Origin: Orlajensenia stereocauli
Lineage (GTDB): Bacteria > Actinomycetota > Actinomycetes > Actinomycetales > Microbacteriaceae
DNA length: 64,000 nucleotides
NCBI RefSeq assembly: GCF_039548895.1
Contig: NZ_JBCLVG010000002.1
Reading direction: 5' to 3' (one strand)
In this document: positions 49,967 to 57,749 of the stretch, piece after piece
Layout of the letters: every line of letters begins with the position of its first letter
Position numbering within the stretch: position 1 is the stretch's first letter
The notes under the pieces: generated by a model
What the model was told of the DNA's origin: nothing
What the model saw: only the letters and a program-made list of their open reading frames with translations
Databases searched by the model: none
Made by a program: the position numbers and the translations under genes

Positions 49967-50392
49967 ATGACCGTCATCACCACCCCGCACCTCAACTTCC
50001 GCGGCGACGCCCGGGCGGCCCTCGAGTTCTATCACTCGGTCTTCGGCGGCCAGCTCATCGCGATGACCAACGAGGACACGTACAGCGTCGAGATCCCGGA
50101 GGAGGCGCATCAGATCAAGTTCGGCCAGGTCATCGGCGAGAGCGGCTTCCAGGTCATGGCGTACGACGTGCCGTCGAGCGTCGACTATGAGCAAGGGGAG
50201 AAGTCGCTGTTCGTCTCCGTGCGCTCCGACTCGGCTGAGGAGATCACCGAGCTCTGGCGCAGGCTCGCCCAGGGCTCGACGATCGTCGCGGACCTGGCCC
50301 CCTCTCAGTTCTCTCCTGCCTACGGGATGCTCAAGGACGCGTTCGGCGTCGTCTGGGTACTCGACGTCGCAGTGGCTTACGACCCGTCGTAG
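49967..50392 (+). CDS. PhnB-like VOC family protein
   Basis: A 141-residue VOC-fold protein of the PhnB/3-demethylubiquinone methyltransferase-like group. It begins MTVITTPHLNFRGDARAALEF-YHSVFGGQL and has KFGQVIGESGFQVMAYD, EEITELWRRLAQGSTIVADL and FSPAYGMLKDAFGVVWVLDV. Enzyme activity is unproven. Probably under the divergent YafY-type regulator. Terminator hairpins follow. Confidence 0.88.
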   Translation: MTVITTPHLNFRGDARAALEFYHSVFGGQLIAMTNEDTYSVEIPEEAHQIKFGQVIGESGFQVMAYDVPSSVDYEQGEKSLFVSVRSDSAEEITELWRRLAQGSTIVADLAPSQFSPAYGMLKDAFGVVWVLDVAVAYDPS

Positions 50393-50401
50393 GCGATGGT
50401 C

Positions 50402-50472
50402 GGCGCGCCCGACATCGGGCGCCCGACGTTTCGGGGTACAGGGCTGCAGACCCGATATCGCGTCTGCAGCCC
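50402..50472 (+). terminator. Two hairpins after the VOC gene
   Basis: GCGCCCGA and TCGGGCGC (50405-50422) form a first hairpin. GGGCTGCAGAC at 50441-50451 pairs perfectly with GTCTGCAGCCC at 50462-50472 as a second, 11-bp stem. A CTTTTCTT stretch appears about 30 nt later. The remaining gap up to 50620 should hold the promoter of the next gene but I see no clear one. Confidence 0.7.
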
Positions 50473-50620
50473 AATCCGGCCGCAGGCACTGCCCGGCTTT
50501 TCTTAGATGAATAATTCGACGATCCGTGTCTCGGCCGCCTCTCTCTTCCTTGACTTCCCCGCTGTCCCCCGAATAGGGTGCACTCGTATGACGTTATTCA
50601 ACTGATGTTTGGGGGAATCA

Positions 50621-52681
50621 ATGAAGATCCACACTCACTATCGCGCCATCGCGACAGCAGGTGCGTTCGCTCTCGTCCTGACCGGCTTCGCCGTTTCTGG
50701 GGTACAAGCCTCGGCTGCTCAACTCGACAAGGGCGGGAATGACAAGGGCGGCGGCCACGGGAGCAGATCGCTCACCATCGTGGTCGCGCCAGACGGCAAG
50801 CACGGCGCTCCGAAGGGCGACATCGTCGTCCGGACGATCGCGGCTGCGCAGGCGGTCGCATCGAACAAGGGGAAGAAACAGGACGTGCAGGTGCTGCTCG
50901 ACGGCGGCACGTACGAGCTCGACAAGCCGTTGTCCTTCGGCCAGAAGGACGGCGGGTCCAACGGGCACACAGTCACGTGGTCGAGCGCTCCGGGCGAGCA
51001 GGCCGTACTGTCGGGCGGGCACCAGGTCACCGGCTGGACGCTCCACGATGTGGAGAAGAACATCTGGGTCGCCGATGTGGCTCCGGGTACCGAATCCCGT
51101 CAGCTCTACGTCGGTGGGCAGCCCGCTGAGCGGACGAAGCTGCTGCTCGGCGCCGACAAGAAGGATCGCGCCCACCTCACCTGGACAGAGGCGGGCATCA
51201 CGCTTAACGATGACAGGTTCGGCGACCTCGCCGCGCTGCCCAACCAGTCCGATCTCGAGATCGTGAGCATGGGATCGTTCACCGACCGTGTCTCGCCGGT
51301 CGAGTCGATCAGCGACAACCAGATCGCCATGGTTCAGCCCGCCTGGCAGAACAACAACTTCGGCTACGACACCCTGAAGTCGCCGTACAACCGCGGCGCC
51401 ATCTACCTCGCGAACAGCTACGAGTTCTTCGCGAATGCCGACGAGTGGTACCTCGATTCGCCGAACGGAAAGGTGTACTACGAGGCGGCGCCCGGCGCCA
51501 CGATGGACGGCGTCGATGTGCGGCTCCCCGAACTCGAGACGCTGGTTCAGGTGAGCGGCAGTTACGACAAGCCCGTGCAGAACCTGACGTTCCAGGGCAT
51601 CGAGTTCTCGCACACGACGTGGATGCGGCCCAGTTCGGAGTGGGGCTACGCCGACCAGCAGAGCGGCGCTCACATCGTCGGCGACTACACCCCGCCGGCC
51701 GATTACCTCGAGACCTGCCAGGACGGATGCCCCGAATTCGAGGCCACCCGCAACGAATGGTCGCAGGTGCCGGCAGCGGTGCAGGTTGCGGCGGCATCGA
51801 AGGTCGCCTTCGAGGGCAACACCTTCGATCAGCTCGGCTCGGTCGGCCTCGGCATCGGCATGGACCCGGGCTCGAATGCCTCGGGCGTCGGCTACGGCGT
51901 ATCCGACATCTCGGTCACCGGCAACACGTTCAGCGACCTCGCGGGTTCCGGCATCGTCGTGGGCGGCATCCAGCCGGATGCGCATCACCCGAGCGACGTG
52001 CGCATGACGGTGAAGGACATCACGATCACCGACAACACGATCACCCGCATCGGGCAGAGCTACCGCGACAGTGCCGGGGTTCTCTCGACCTACGTCACGA
52101 GGGCGGAGATCTCGCACAACACGCTGACCGACCTGCCCTACGACGGAATCGACATCGGGTGGGGCTGGGGATCGAACGACCCGGGCAGCAACGACTACTA
52201 CCAGGCGGCCGGACTGCACGACTATCAGCCGATCTACACGACGCCCACCACGTTCCGCGACAACCACGTGGCGGCGAACCTCATCTACGACACCAAGAAC
52301 GAGATGCACGACGGAGGAAGCATCTACACCCTCTCGGCGAGCCCGGGCACTGTCATCGAGCGCAACTACATCTACGACAGTCGAGAGACCTTCGGAATGC
52401 TCATCGACCAGGGCACCCGCTACGTCGCGGTGCGTGAGAACGTGATCCTCGACAGCAGTCGCTACATGTACGTCAATGCCGACACGAACGGGCCGACGAT
52501 CTTCAACACGCTCGACGACACCTTCACGAGCAACTGGTGGACCGGCGGCAATGAGCGCTACCCGCGCTACCCCGAGTACCGGTTGACGTGGACGGACAAC
52601 GTCGACCTCAACGGAGTGCCGCGCGAGCAGTGGCCGGCTGCAGCGCAGGAGGTCATGGCGCAGGCAGGAGTCCGAGGCTGA
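50621..52681 (+). CDS. Secreted right-handed parallel beta-helix protein
   Basis: A 686-residue secreted protein. The signal peptide (IATAGAFALVLTGFAVSG-VQASA) probably ends at ASA near residue 33. A Gly/Lys-rich linker follows. From ~170 on, repeated beta-strand units (VSDISVTGNTFSDLAGSGIV, VKDITITDNTITRIG, RAEISHNTLTDLPYDGIDI) form a right-handed parallel beta-helix. The overall layout resembles large glycan-active enzymes such as the GH141 group, but I see no proof of catalytic residues or substrate. GGGGGA at 50611-50616 precedes the ATG. A strong terminator follows. Confidence 0.85.
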   Translation: MKIHTHYRAIATAGAFALVLTGFAVSGVQASAAQLDKGGNDKGGGHGSRSLTIVVAPDGKHGAPKGDIVVRTIAAAQAVASNKGKKQDVQVLLDGGTYELDKPLSFGQKDGGSNGHTVTWSSAPGEQAVLSGGHQVTGWTLHDVEKNIWVADVAPGTESRQLYVGGQPAERTKLLLGADKKDRAHLTWTEAGITLNDDRFGDLAALPNQSDLEIVSMGSFTDRVSPVESISDNQIAMVQPAWQNNNFGYDTLKSPYNRGAIYLANSYEFFANADEWYLDSPNGKVYYEAAPGATMDGVDVRLPELETLVQVSGSYDKPVQNLTFQGIEFSHTTWMRPSSEWGYADQQSGAHIVGDYTPPADYLETCQDGCPEFEATRNEWSQVPAAVQVAAASKVAFEGNTFDQLGSVGLGIGMDPGSNASGVGYGVSDISVTGNTFSDLAGSGIVVGGIQPDAHHPSDVRMTVKDITITDNTITRIGQSYRDSAGVLSTYVTRAEISHNTLTDLPYDGIDIGWGWGSNDPGSNDYYQAAGLHDYQPIYTTPTTFRDNHVAANLIYDTKNEMHDGGSIYTLSASPGTVIERNYIYDSRETFGMLIDQGTRYVAVRENVILDSSRYMYVNADTNGPTIFNTLDDTFTSNWWTGGNERYPRYPEYRLTWTDNVDLNGVPREQWPAAAQEVMAQAGVRG

Positions 52682-52696
52682 GGACCGGATGAATCG

Positions 52697-52729
52697 GTGC
52701 GGCTCCGCTGGTGATCAGCGGAGCCGCAC
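52697..52729 (+). terminator. Terminator after the beta-helix gene
   Basis: A perfect 14-bp GC-rich stem (52697-52710 with 52716-52729) and GTGAT loop, 16 nt after the stop, followed by TGCGTTTCTGG. Confidence 0.85.
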
Positions 52730-52830
52730 TGCGTTTCTGGCACCACGTCAACCCCGTGTCGGGCGCGACGGCCGCCGCTTACGCTGCTCGGTACGAGCCC
52801 CGCATCCGGGGCCGTCAACAGGAGGTCCTC

Positions 52831-53037
52831 ATGGTGGCTGTCGACGATCGCGTGAGTTGGAACACCTCGCAGGGACGCACGCGCGGCCGGGTCGTCGAGC
52901 GTCGCAACTCGGACTTCACCTTCGACGGACAGCACTTCACCGCGAGCGAGAAGGAACCCGCCTTCATCGTCGAGAGCGAGAAGACCGGCGCCCGCGCGGC
53001 CCACAAGGGCTCGGCGCTGCGCGTGCTGAAGAAATAG
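52831..53037 (+). CDS. DUF2945 (hypervirulence-associated, HVA1-like) small protein
   Basis: A 68-residue protein with WNTSQGRTRGRVVER and a C-terminal KGSALRVLKK, the TUDOR-like fold of the DUF2945/HVA1 family. Function unknown. AGGAGG at 52820-52825 stands 5 nt before the ATG. The MSMEG_6728-like gene follows 13 nt later. Confidence 0.87.
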   Translation: MVAVDDRVSWNTSQGRTRGRVVERRNSDFTFDGQHFTASEKEPAFIVESEKTGARAAHKGSALRVLKK

Positions 53038-53050
53038 CGCAGGCGCATCC

Positions 53051-53500
53051 GTGCAGACCTTCCTGCCCTGCGCCGACCTCGCGCTCAGCGCCGCCGCGCT
53101 CGACCAGAGTCGGCTCGGAAAGCAGCGCGTCGAGACGCTGCAGGTGATGCGCGCGCTCACCTTGCCCGGCTACGGCTGGCAGCACCACCCGGTGGTGCGG
53201 ATGTGGCGGGGCTTCCGGCCCGCCCTGATGGCGTACCAGGATGCGATCTGCGACGAGTGGGAGGCGCGAGGTCACGCCGACACCTGCCGGGCGAAGACGC
53301 TCGCCGACCTCGATCTCGTGCCCGAGGACGGCGAGGCGTATCGCCATGGGGATTTCCCCTGGCCGCCGTGGATCGGCGACGAGGAACTGCACCGCTCGCA
53401 CCGGTCGAACCTGCTGCGGAAGGATCCGGTGTTCTACGCCGAACTGGCTGCCGATGTGCCTGATGACCTGCCGTACGTCTGGCCCGCGGCATCCGTCTGA
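53051..53500 (+). CDS. MSMEG_6728-family protein, T4 endonuclease V-like
   Basis: A 149-residue protein starting MQTFLPCADLALSAAALDQSRLG-KQRVETLQVM with GWQHHPVVRMWRG. This is the signature of the MSMEG_6728 family, related to the pyrimidine-dimer DNA glycosylase (T4 endonuclease V) fold. DNA-repair activity is inferred from the fold only. GTG at 53051 begins the family N-terminus, and the gene shares a transcript with the DUF2945 gene. Confidence 0.85.
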   Translation: MQTFLPCADLALSAAALDQSRLGKQRVETLQVMRALTLPGYGWQHHPVVRMWRGFRPALMAYQDAICDEWEARGHADTCRAKTLADLDLVPEDGEAYRHGDFPWPPWIGDEELHRSHRSNLLRKDPVFYAELAADVPDDLPYVWPAASV

Positions 53501-53509
53501 GGGATTGCC

Positions 53510-54892
53510 CTACTCGGACTTGCCCTCGTCTGAGCCGGCGCCCGACGTCGTCGAAGCGCGCGACGCGGACACCCGACGAGCGATGAGGAAGACCGCGGCA
53601 CCGACGACGAGCACGATCGCTCCGAACAGCCAGACCTGCGGCGACTGCTGGGTGAGCAACAGCACGCAGGAGGCGATGCCGAGGATAGGCAGAACCGTCC
53701 AGGCCTGGAAGTGCGGGTGGTCGACCTTGTCGCGGCGCAGCACGAGCACCGCGATGTTCGTGCTGGCGAAGACGAAGAGCAGTAGGAACACCACTGTCTC
53801 GGCGAGCACCGACAGGTCGCCCAACAGCGTGAGCCCCATGGCGATGAGAGTGGTCGCGAGGATGGCGACCCACGGCGTGCGGCGCTTCGGGAGCACCCGC
53901 CCGAACACACTGGGGAGGAGGCCCTGCTCGGCCATGCCGTAGGTCATGCGGCTCGCCATGATCATGGTGAGCAGCGCTCCATTGGCCACGGCTATCAGGG
54001 CGATCGCGCTGAACAGCCATTCGGGGACTCCGAGGCCGGATGCCGACACGACGGCGAGCAGCGGACCACTCGACTCGCCCAGCTCCGACGGAGACAGGGT
54101 GATCGAGCTGGCGAGGGCGACGAGCACGTAGACGGCGCCGGCCACGGCCAGCGCGCCGAACAGGGCACGCGGGTAGTTGCGTGGCGTGCGCAGCTCCTCG
54201 GCGACGTTCGCCGAGGTCTCGAATCCGACGAAGGAGTAGAAGGCGATGATGGTGGCTCCGAGCACGGCGCCCCACGGCGAGACCCCGTCACGGAACTCGA
54301 GCACACGGGCCGGCTCCCCGTTGCCCGAGCCGAGCACGACGGCTCCGGCGATGATGACGATGAGGAGTCCGGTGAGCTCGATGACCGTCATGACGACGTT
54401 GCCCGCCATGGACTCGCGGATGCCGCGGGCGTTCAAGGCGGCGACGAGTGCCAAGAAGACGATGGCTGCCGGGATGGGGGGCACGTCGATGAAGGTGCCG
54501 AGGTAGTCGCCGGCGAAGGCGAGCGCCAGACCCGCGGCGCTGACGACGCCGGCCGAGAGCATGCAGAAGCCGACGAGGAAGGAGATGACGGGCCGCTTGA
54601 AGGCGCGCTCGGCGTAGATGGCGGAGCCACCGGCGCGTGGATACTTCGTGACCAGCTCTGCGTAGGACCCGGCCGTGAAGAGCGCCATTACCAGAGCGAG
54701 CAGCAGAGGGAGCCAGAGCGCCCCGCCCACCTCCTCGGACAGCACGCCCATGAGCGCGTAGATACCGGCCCCGAGGACATCGCCGAGCACGAAGAGGAAC
54801 AGGAGCGGGCCGGTGATGGAGCGGCGCAGGCGGGTGTCGGAGTCGGGTGTGTCGGTCGCATCCGGGGCCGCTGTCGTGGGTGCGTCAGCCAC
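53510..54892 (-). CDS. APC-family amino acid permease
   Basis: A 460-residue transporter with about twelve membrane segments. It has LLFLFVLGDVLGAGIYALMG early, then ELVTKYPRAGGSAIYAERAF and FYSFVGFETSANVAEELRTPRNYP (helix 6-7 region), the pattern of cationic-type and related APC amino acid permeases. The N- and C-terminal tails are charged and Ser/Thr-rich. It is distinct from the 37967 permease. No operon partner is evident; the flavoprotein gene upstream ends 120 nt before its start. Confidence 0.9.
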   Translation of the reverse strand: MADAPTTAAPDATDTPDSDTRLRRSITGPLLFLFVLGDVLGAGIYALMGVLSEEVGGALWLPLLLALVMALFTAGSYAELVTKYPRAGGSAIYAERAFKRPVISFLVGFCMLSAGVVSAAGLALAFAGDYLGTFIDVPPIPAAIVFLALVAALNARGIRESMAGNVVMTVIELTGLLIVIIAGAVVLGSGNGEPARVLEFRDGVSPWGAVLGATIIAFYSFVGFETSANVAEELRTPRNYPRALFGALAVAGAVYVLVALASSITLSPSELGESSGPLLAVVSASGLGVPEWLFSAIALIAVANGALLTMIMASRMTYGMAEQGLLPSVFGRVLPKRRTPWVAILATTLIAMGLTLLGDLSVLAETVVFLLLFVFASTNIAVLVLRRDKVDHPHFQAWTVLPILGIASCVLLLTQQSPQVWLFGAIVLVVGAAVFLIARRVSASRASTTSGAGSDEGKSE

Positions 54893-55012
54893 GGGAGGCT
54901 CCCGTCTGTGCGATGGCGTGCTGGTGAAGGGAAGTGAAGCGGTGCATTCCGTTCATTGTTCCCGGGTGCGCTGGCGAGCGTTGGCCCCTTGACTTCCGGC
55001 GGGGAAGTGTGG

Positions 55013-56002
55013 CTATTCGACCGGCGTCACAGCGAGAGCCTTGCGCACCTCCTCCTCGACGAGGTCGGCGTTGAGGCCGGCCCCGGCCATGTTGCCCGCG
55101 GCCATGGAGAAGGGCACCGACGACCGGGCATCCGTCACGTTGCCCGCGGCCCAGAGGCCAGGGACGCTCGTACGGCCCATCGGGTCGACGTCGAGCCAGC
55201 TCGAGCCCTGGCGGTCGACGACAGCGGCGCCGAGTTCGCGCGCCAGCGCATCGAGTGGTGCCGGCGCCGGGCCCGCGAAGATCGCGTCGACGGGCACGGA
55301 TGCGCCGTCGGCGAGGCGCACGGCGGTGACGGTGTCTGAGGCATCCGTTTCGATCGAAGCGATCAGGCGTTCCTCGACGACGATGCCGCGCGCGATAAGC
55401 GCGCTGCGCAGCTCGTCGGGGAGCTCGGTGCCGTTCACGAGGTAGGTGACGTCGGCGGAGAGCTGGCGCATGAGCTGTGCCTGGTGCGTGCTCATGGGGC
55501 TGGCCGCGAGGATGGCGATGCTGCGGTCGCGCACCTCCCAGCCGTCGCAGTAGGGGCAGACGACCACGCCGCGTCCCCACTGCCCGGCGAGGCCGGGGAC
55601 GTCCGGCAGCTCATCGCGCAGGCCCGTGGCGAGCAGCATCCGTCGCGTGATGTGGGTGTCGCCGGAATCGAGCACGACCTCGAAGGCCGCCTCGGTGCCG
55701 TCTTCCGTGCCGTCTTCCGTGCCGTCCTCGGTGCCCTCGTCGAGGAGGGCTGCGGACGCGACTCCTCCTGTCTGCACCTCGACGGTGTCGTAGCGCGCCA
55801 GTTCGCGGCGGCCGTCGGCGAGGAGGTCGAGCGGTGAGGTGTGGTCGCGGCCGAGCACGCCGTGCATGTGGGCGGCGAAGCGGTTGCGGGGTCGCGCCTG
55901 GTCGATGACGAGCACGCGTCGGCGCGAACGGCCGAGCATGAGGGCGGCGCTGAGTCCGGCGCTGCCGCCGCCGATGATGATGACGTCCCAGGATGTGTTC
56001 AT
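55013..56002 (-). CDS. Thioredoxin-reductase-like FAD/NAD(P) oxidoreductase
   Basis: A 329-residue class II pyridine nucleotide-disulfide-type flavoprotein. It opens DVIIIGGGSAGLSAALMLGR (FAD Rossmann), has CPYCDGWEVRD with the redox pair of this group, and GLWAAGNVTD near the end. An in-frame 12-bp tandem repeat (55692-55739) adds EDGT units in a loop, breaking similarity to relatives. ATG at 56002 begins the fold. The XRE-cupin gene is divergent, and the GCAAAC-AG-GTTTGC palindrome between them suggests control by it. Confidence 0.88.
   Translation of the reverse strand: MNTSWDVIIIGGGSAGLSAALMLGRSRRRVLVIDQARPRNRFAAHMHGVLGRDHTSPLDLLADGRRELARYDTVEVQTGGVASAALLDEGTEDGTEDGTEDGTEAAFEVVLDSGDTHITRRMLLATGLRDELPDVPGLAGQWGRGVVVCPYCDGWEVRDRSIAILAASPMSTHQAQLMRQLSADVTYLVNGTELPDELRSALIARGIVVEERLIASIETDASDTVTAVRLADGASVPVDAIFAGPAPAPLDALARELGAAVVDRQGSSWLDVDPMGRTSVPGLWAAGNVTDARSSVPFSMAAGNMAGAGLNADLVEEEVRKALAVTPVE
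55692..55739. repeat. 12-bp tandem repeat inside the flavoprotein gene
   Basis: Four consecutive 12-bp units near TCCGTGCCGTCT (plus strand), encoding repeated Glu-Asp-Gly-Thr on the minus strand. A slippage-prone, frame-preserving expansion. Confidence 0.9.
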
Positions 56003-56034
56003 GGGTCGATCCTGCGCCGTCGGTTCGTACAATG

Positions 56035-56060
56035 GCAAACAGGTTTGCTGAAACTGCAAA
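56035..56060. promoter_or_regulatory. GCAAAC-type operator in the flavoprotein/XRE-cupin gap
   Basis: GCAAACAGGTTTGC (56035-56048) is a 6-2-6 perfect inverted repeat. A third GCAAA at 56056-56060 pairs with the TTTGC arm at 56044-56048 as a second, 7-bp-spaced dyad. The sites lie in the 73-nt divergent gap. Confidence 0.6.
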
Positions 56061-56075
56061 GACAAGGGAGCGCCC

Positions 56076-56732
56076 ATGGCTCACGTGCACGACTGGAGTT
56101 CTGCAGCGGGGTCGGACGAGCCAGGGGCTCCGGATGCCGCCCCCGACGCTGCGTCGACGAGTTTCGAGGCGATGCTCGACCAGGTCGCCCCGCGCTTGCG
56201 CGCGCTCCGCCAGCGCCGGGAACTCACCCTCGCCGAGCTCGCCGAGCGCACAGGCATCTCGGTGAGCACGCTCTCGCGACTCGAGTCAGGCGGACGGAGG
56301 CCGGCGCTCGACCTGCTCATGCGGCTCGCCGGGGTGTATCGGGTGAGCCTCGACGACCTCGTCGGTGCGCCGCAGATCGCCGACCCGCGCGTGCGCCCGA
56401 AGCCGTTCTACCGCAACGGCAAGGCCATCATCCCGCTCACCCGAGACAACCCAGACGTGCACGCCTTCAAGATGGTGCTGCCCGGTCACGACCCTGCAGC
56501 GCCCGTCGAGACGAGCACGCACGAGGGCTACGACTGGATCTACGTGCTCAGTGGTCGCGTGCGGCTGGCCCTCGGCACCGAGGAGATCGTGCTCGAGGCC
56601 GGAGAGGCAGCCGAGTTCGACACCCGGCTGCCGCACGGCAACGTGAGCGCGTCGATGGAACCGGCCGAGATCCTCAACCTGCTGAGTACACAGGGCGAGC
56701 GGGTGCACCTGCGGGAGTCGCGGGATCGGTGA
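56076..56732 (+). CDS. XRE-family regulator with cupin domain
   Basis: A 218-residue regulator with helix-turn-helix (RALRQRRELTLAELAERTGIS then VSTLSRLESGGRRPALDLLM) and a C-terminal cupin (EGYDWIYVLSGRVRLALGT, FDTRLPHGNVSA). Such proteins sense small molecules through the cupin. Divergent to the thioredoxin-reductase-like gene, which it probably regulates. Followed by repeat C copy 3. Confidence 0.9.
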   Translation: MAHVHDWSSAAGSDEPGAPDAAPDAASTSFEAMLDQVAPRLRALRQRRELTLAELAERTGISVSTLSRLESGGRRPALDLLMRLAGVYRVSLDDLVGAPQIADPRVRPKPFYRNGKAIIPLTRDNPDVHAFKMVLPGHDPAAPVETSTHEGYDWIYVLSGRVRLALGTEEIVLEAGEAAEFDTRLPHGNVSASMEPAEILNLLSTQGERVHLRESRDR

Positions 56733-56743
56733 GGCGCGGGGTG

Positions 56744-56821
56744 ACGGTGGTCTCGATGCGCGTCCTCGCTGTGCTCGGGCGCTACTCGACCAGCGGTGTG
56801 GTCGCTACTCGACCAGCGGGG
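56744..56821. repeat. REP-like repeat C, copy 3
   Basis: ACGGTGGTCTCGATGCGCG then GCTCGGGCGCTACTCGACCAGCGG, with the end duplicated (TCGCTACTCGACCAGCGG from 56802) at a 22-bp period. It is intergenic, between the XRE-cupin gene and the hydrolase. Confidence 0.85.
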
Positions 56822-56849
56822 AGGCGGCGGTTACCGAGAGAATGGCAGC

Positions 56850-57650
56850 ATGAGCGCCCCCTTCCCCGCCCTGACCGAGATGCCGTCGCCGCAGTACGTG
56901 ATGTCGGCCGACGGTCTGCGCATCGCGACCTACCAGTGGGGCGACGACGATGCTCCGACGGTGCTCTGCGTGCACGGCTTCGCGTCGAGCTGCCGAGACA
57001 ACTGGGTGAGCACGGGCTGGGTGCGCGACCTCACGCGTGCGGGCTTCCGCGTGCTCGGTGTCGACCAGCGCGGGCACGGGGCGAGCGACAAGCCCTACGA
57101 GGCGTCCGCCTACGGGATGAATGCCCTCGTCGACGACCTCGTGACGGTTCTCGACACCTACATCCTCGACACCGTGCTCTACGCCGGCTACTCGCTGGGG
57201 GCGCGAGTCGGCTGGCAGCTCGCCGTACAGGTTCCCGAGCACGTGGGGCGTGCCGTGCTCGGCGGCATCCCCGACGGGCGGCCTCTCGCACGCCTGCAGA
57301 TCGAGCAGGCCCGGGCATATGTCGATCACGGCATACCTGTCGAAGACAAGGTCACGCAGAACTACGTGACGCTCACCGAACGCGTTCCAGGCAACGATCT
57401 GCGCGCTCTCATCGGGCTGGCCGAGGGCATGCGGCTGGGTGACGCCGATCCCGATCCGACGCATCCGCCGACTCAGGAGATCCTGTTCGCGACGGGCAGC
57501 GAGGACGCCATCCTCGAGCGGTCGAGGCTGCTGGCGGATGCCACACCCCATGGCACCTTCGTGGAGTTGCCCGACCGTCACCACTTCAATGCGCCCGGGT
57601 CGCGGGTGTTCCGGCAGGCGGCAGTGGAGTTCTTCACACGGGGGGAGTAG
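56850..57650 (+). CDS. Alpha/beta hydrolase
   Basis: A 266-residue alpha/beta-hydrolase. The oxyanion-hole HGFASS, the nucleophile elbow GYSLGAR (Ser), an Asp-containing strand near FATGSEDAI, and the catalytic His in DRHHFNAPGS are all visible. Substrate unknown. ATG at 56850 begins the family N-terminus; the longer upstream frame reads repeat C. Confidence 0.88.
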   Translation: MSAPFPALTEMPSPQYVMSADGLRIATYQWGDDDAPTVLCVHGFASSCRDNWVSTGWVRDLTRAGFRVLGVDQRGHGASDKPYEASAYGMNALVDDLVTVLDTYILDTVLYAGYSLGARVGWQLAVQVPEHVGRAVLGGIPDGRPLARLQIEQARAYVDHGIPVEDKVTQNYVTLTERVPGNDLRALIGLAEGMRLGDADPDPTHPPTQEILFATGSEDAILERSRLLADATPHGTFVELPDRHHFNAPGSRVFRQAAVEFFTRGE

Positions 57651-57749
57651 CGCGGATTCGGCACGCTTCGGCCGCGGACTTCGTCCGGGCCTCAGCGAGC
57701 GAGGACGAGGCCCTTCACGCAGGCATGGCTGCGGACTAACGTGTGACAC

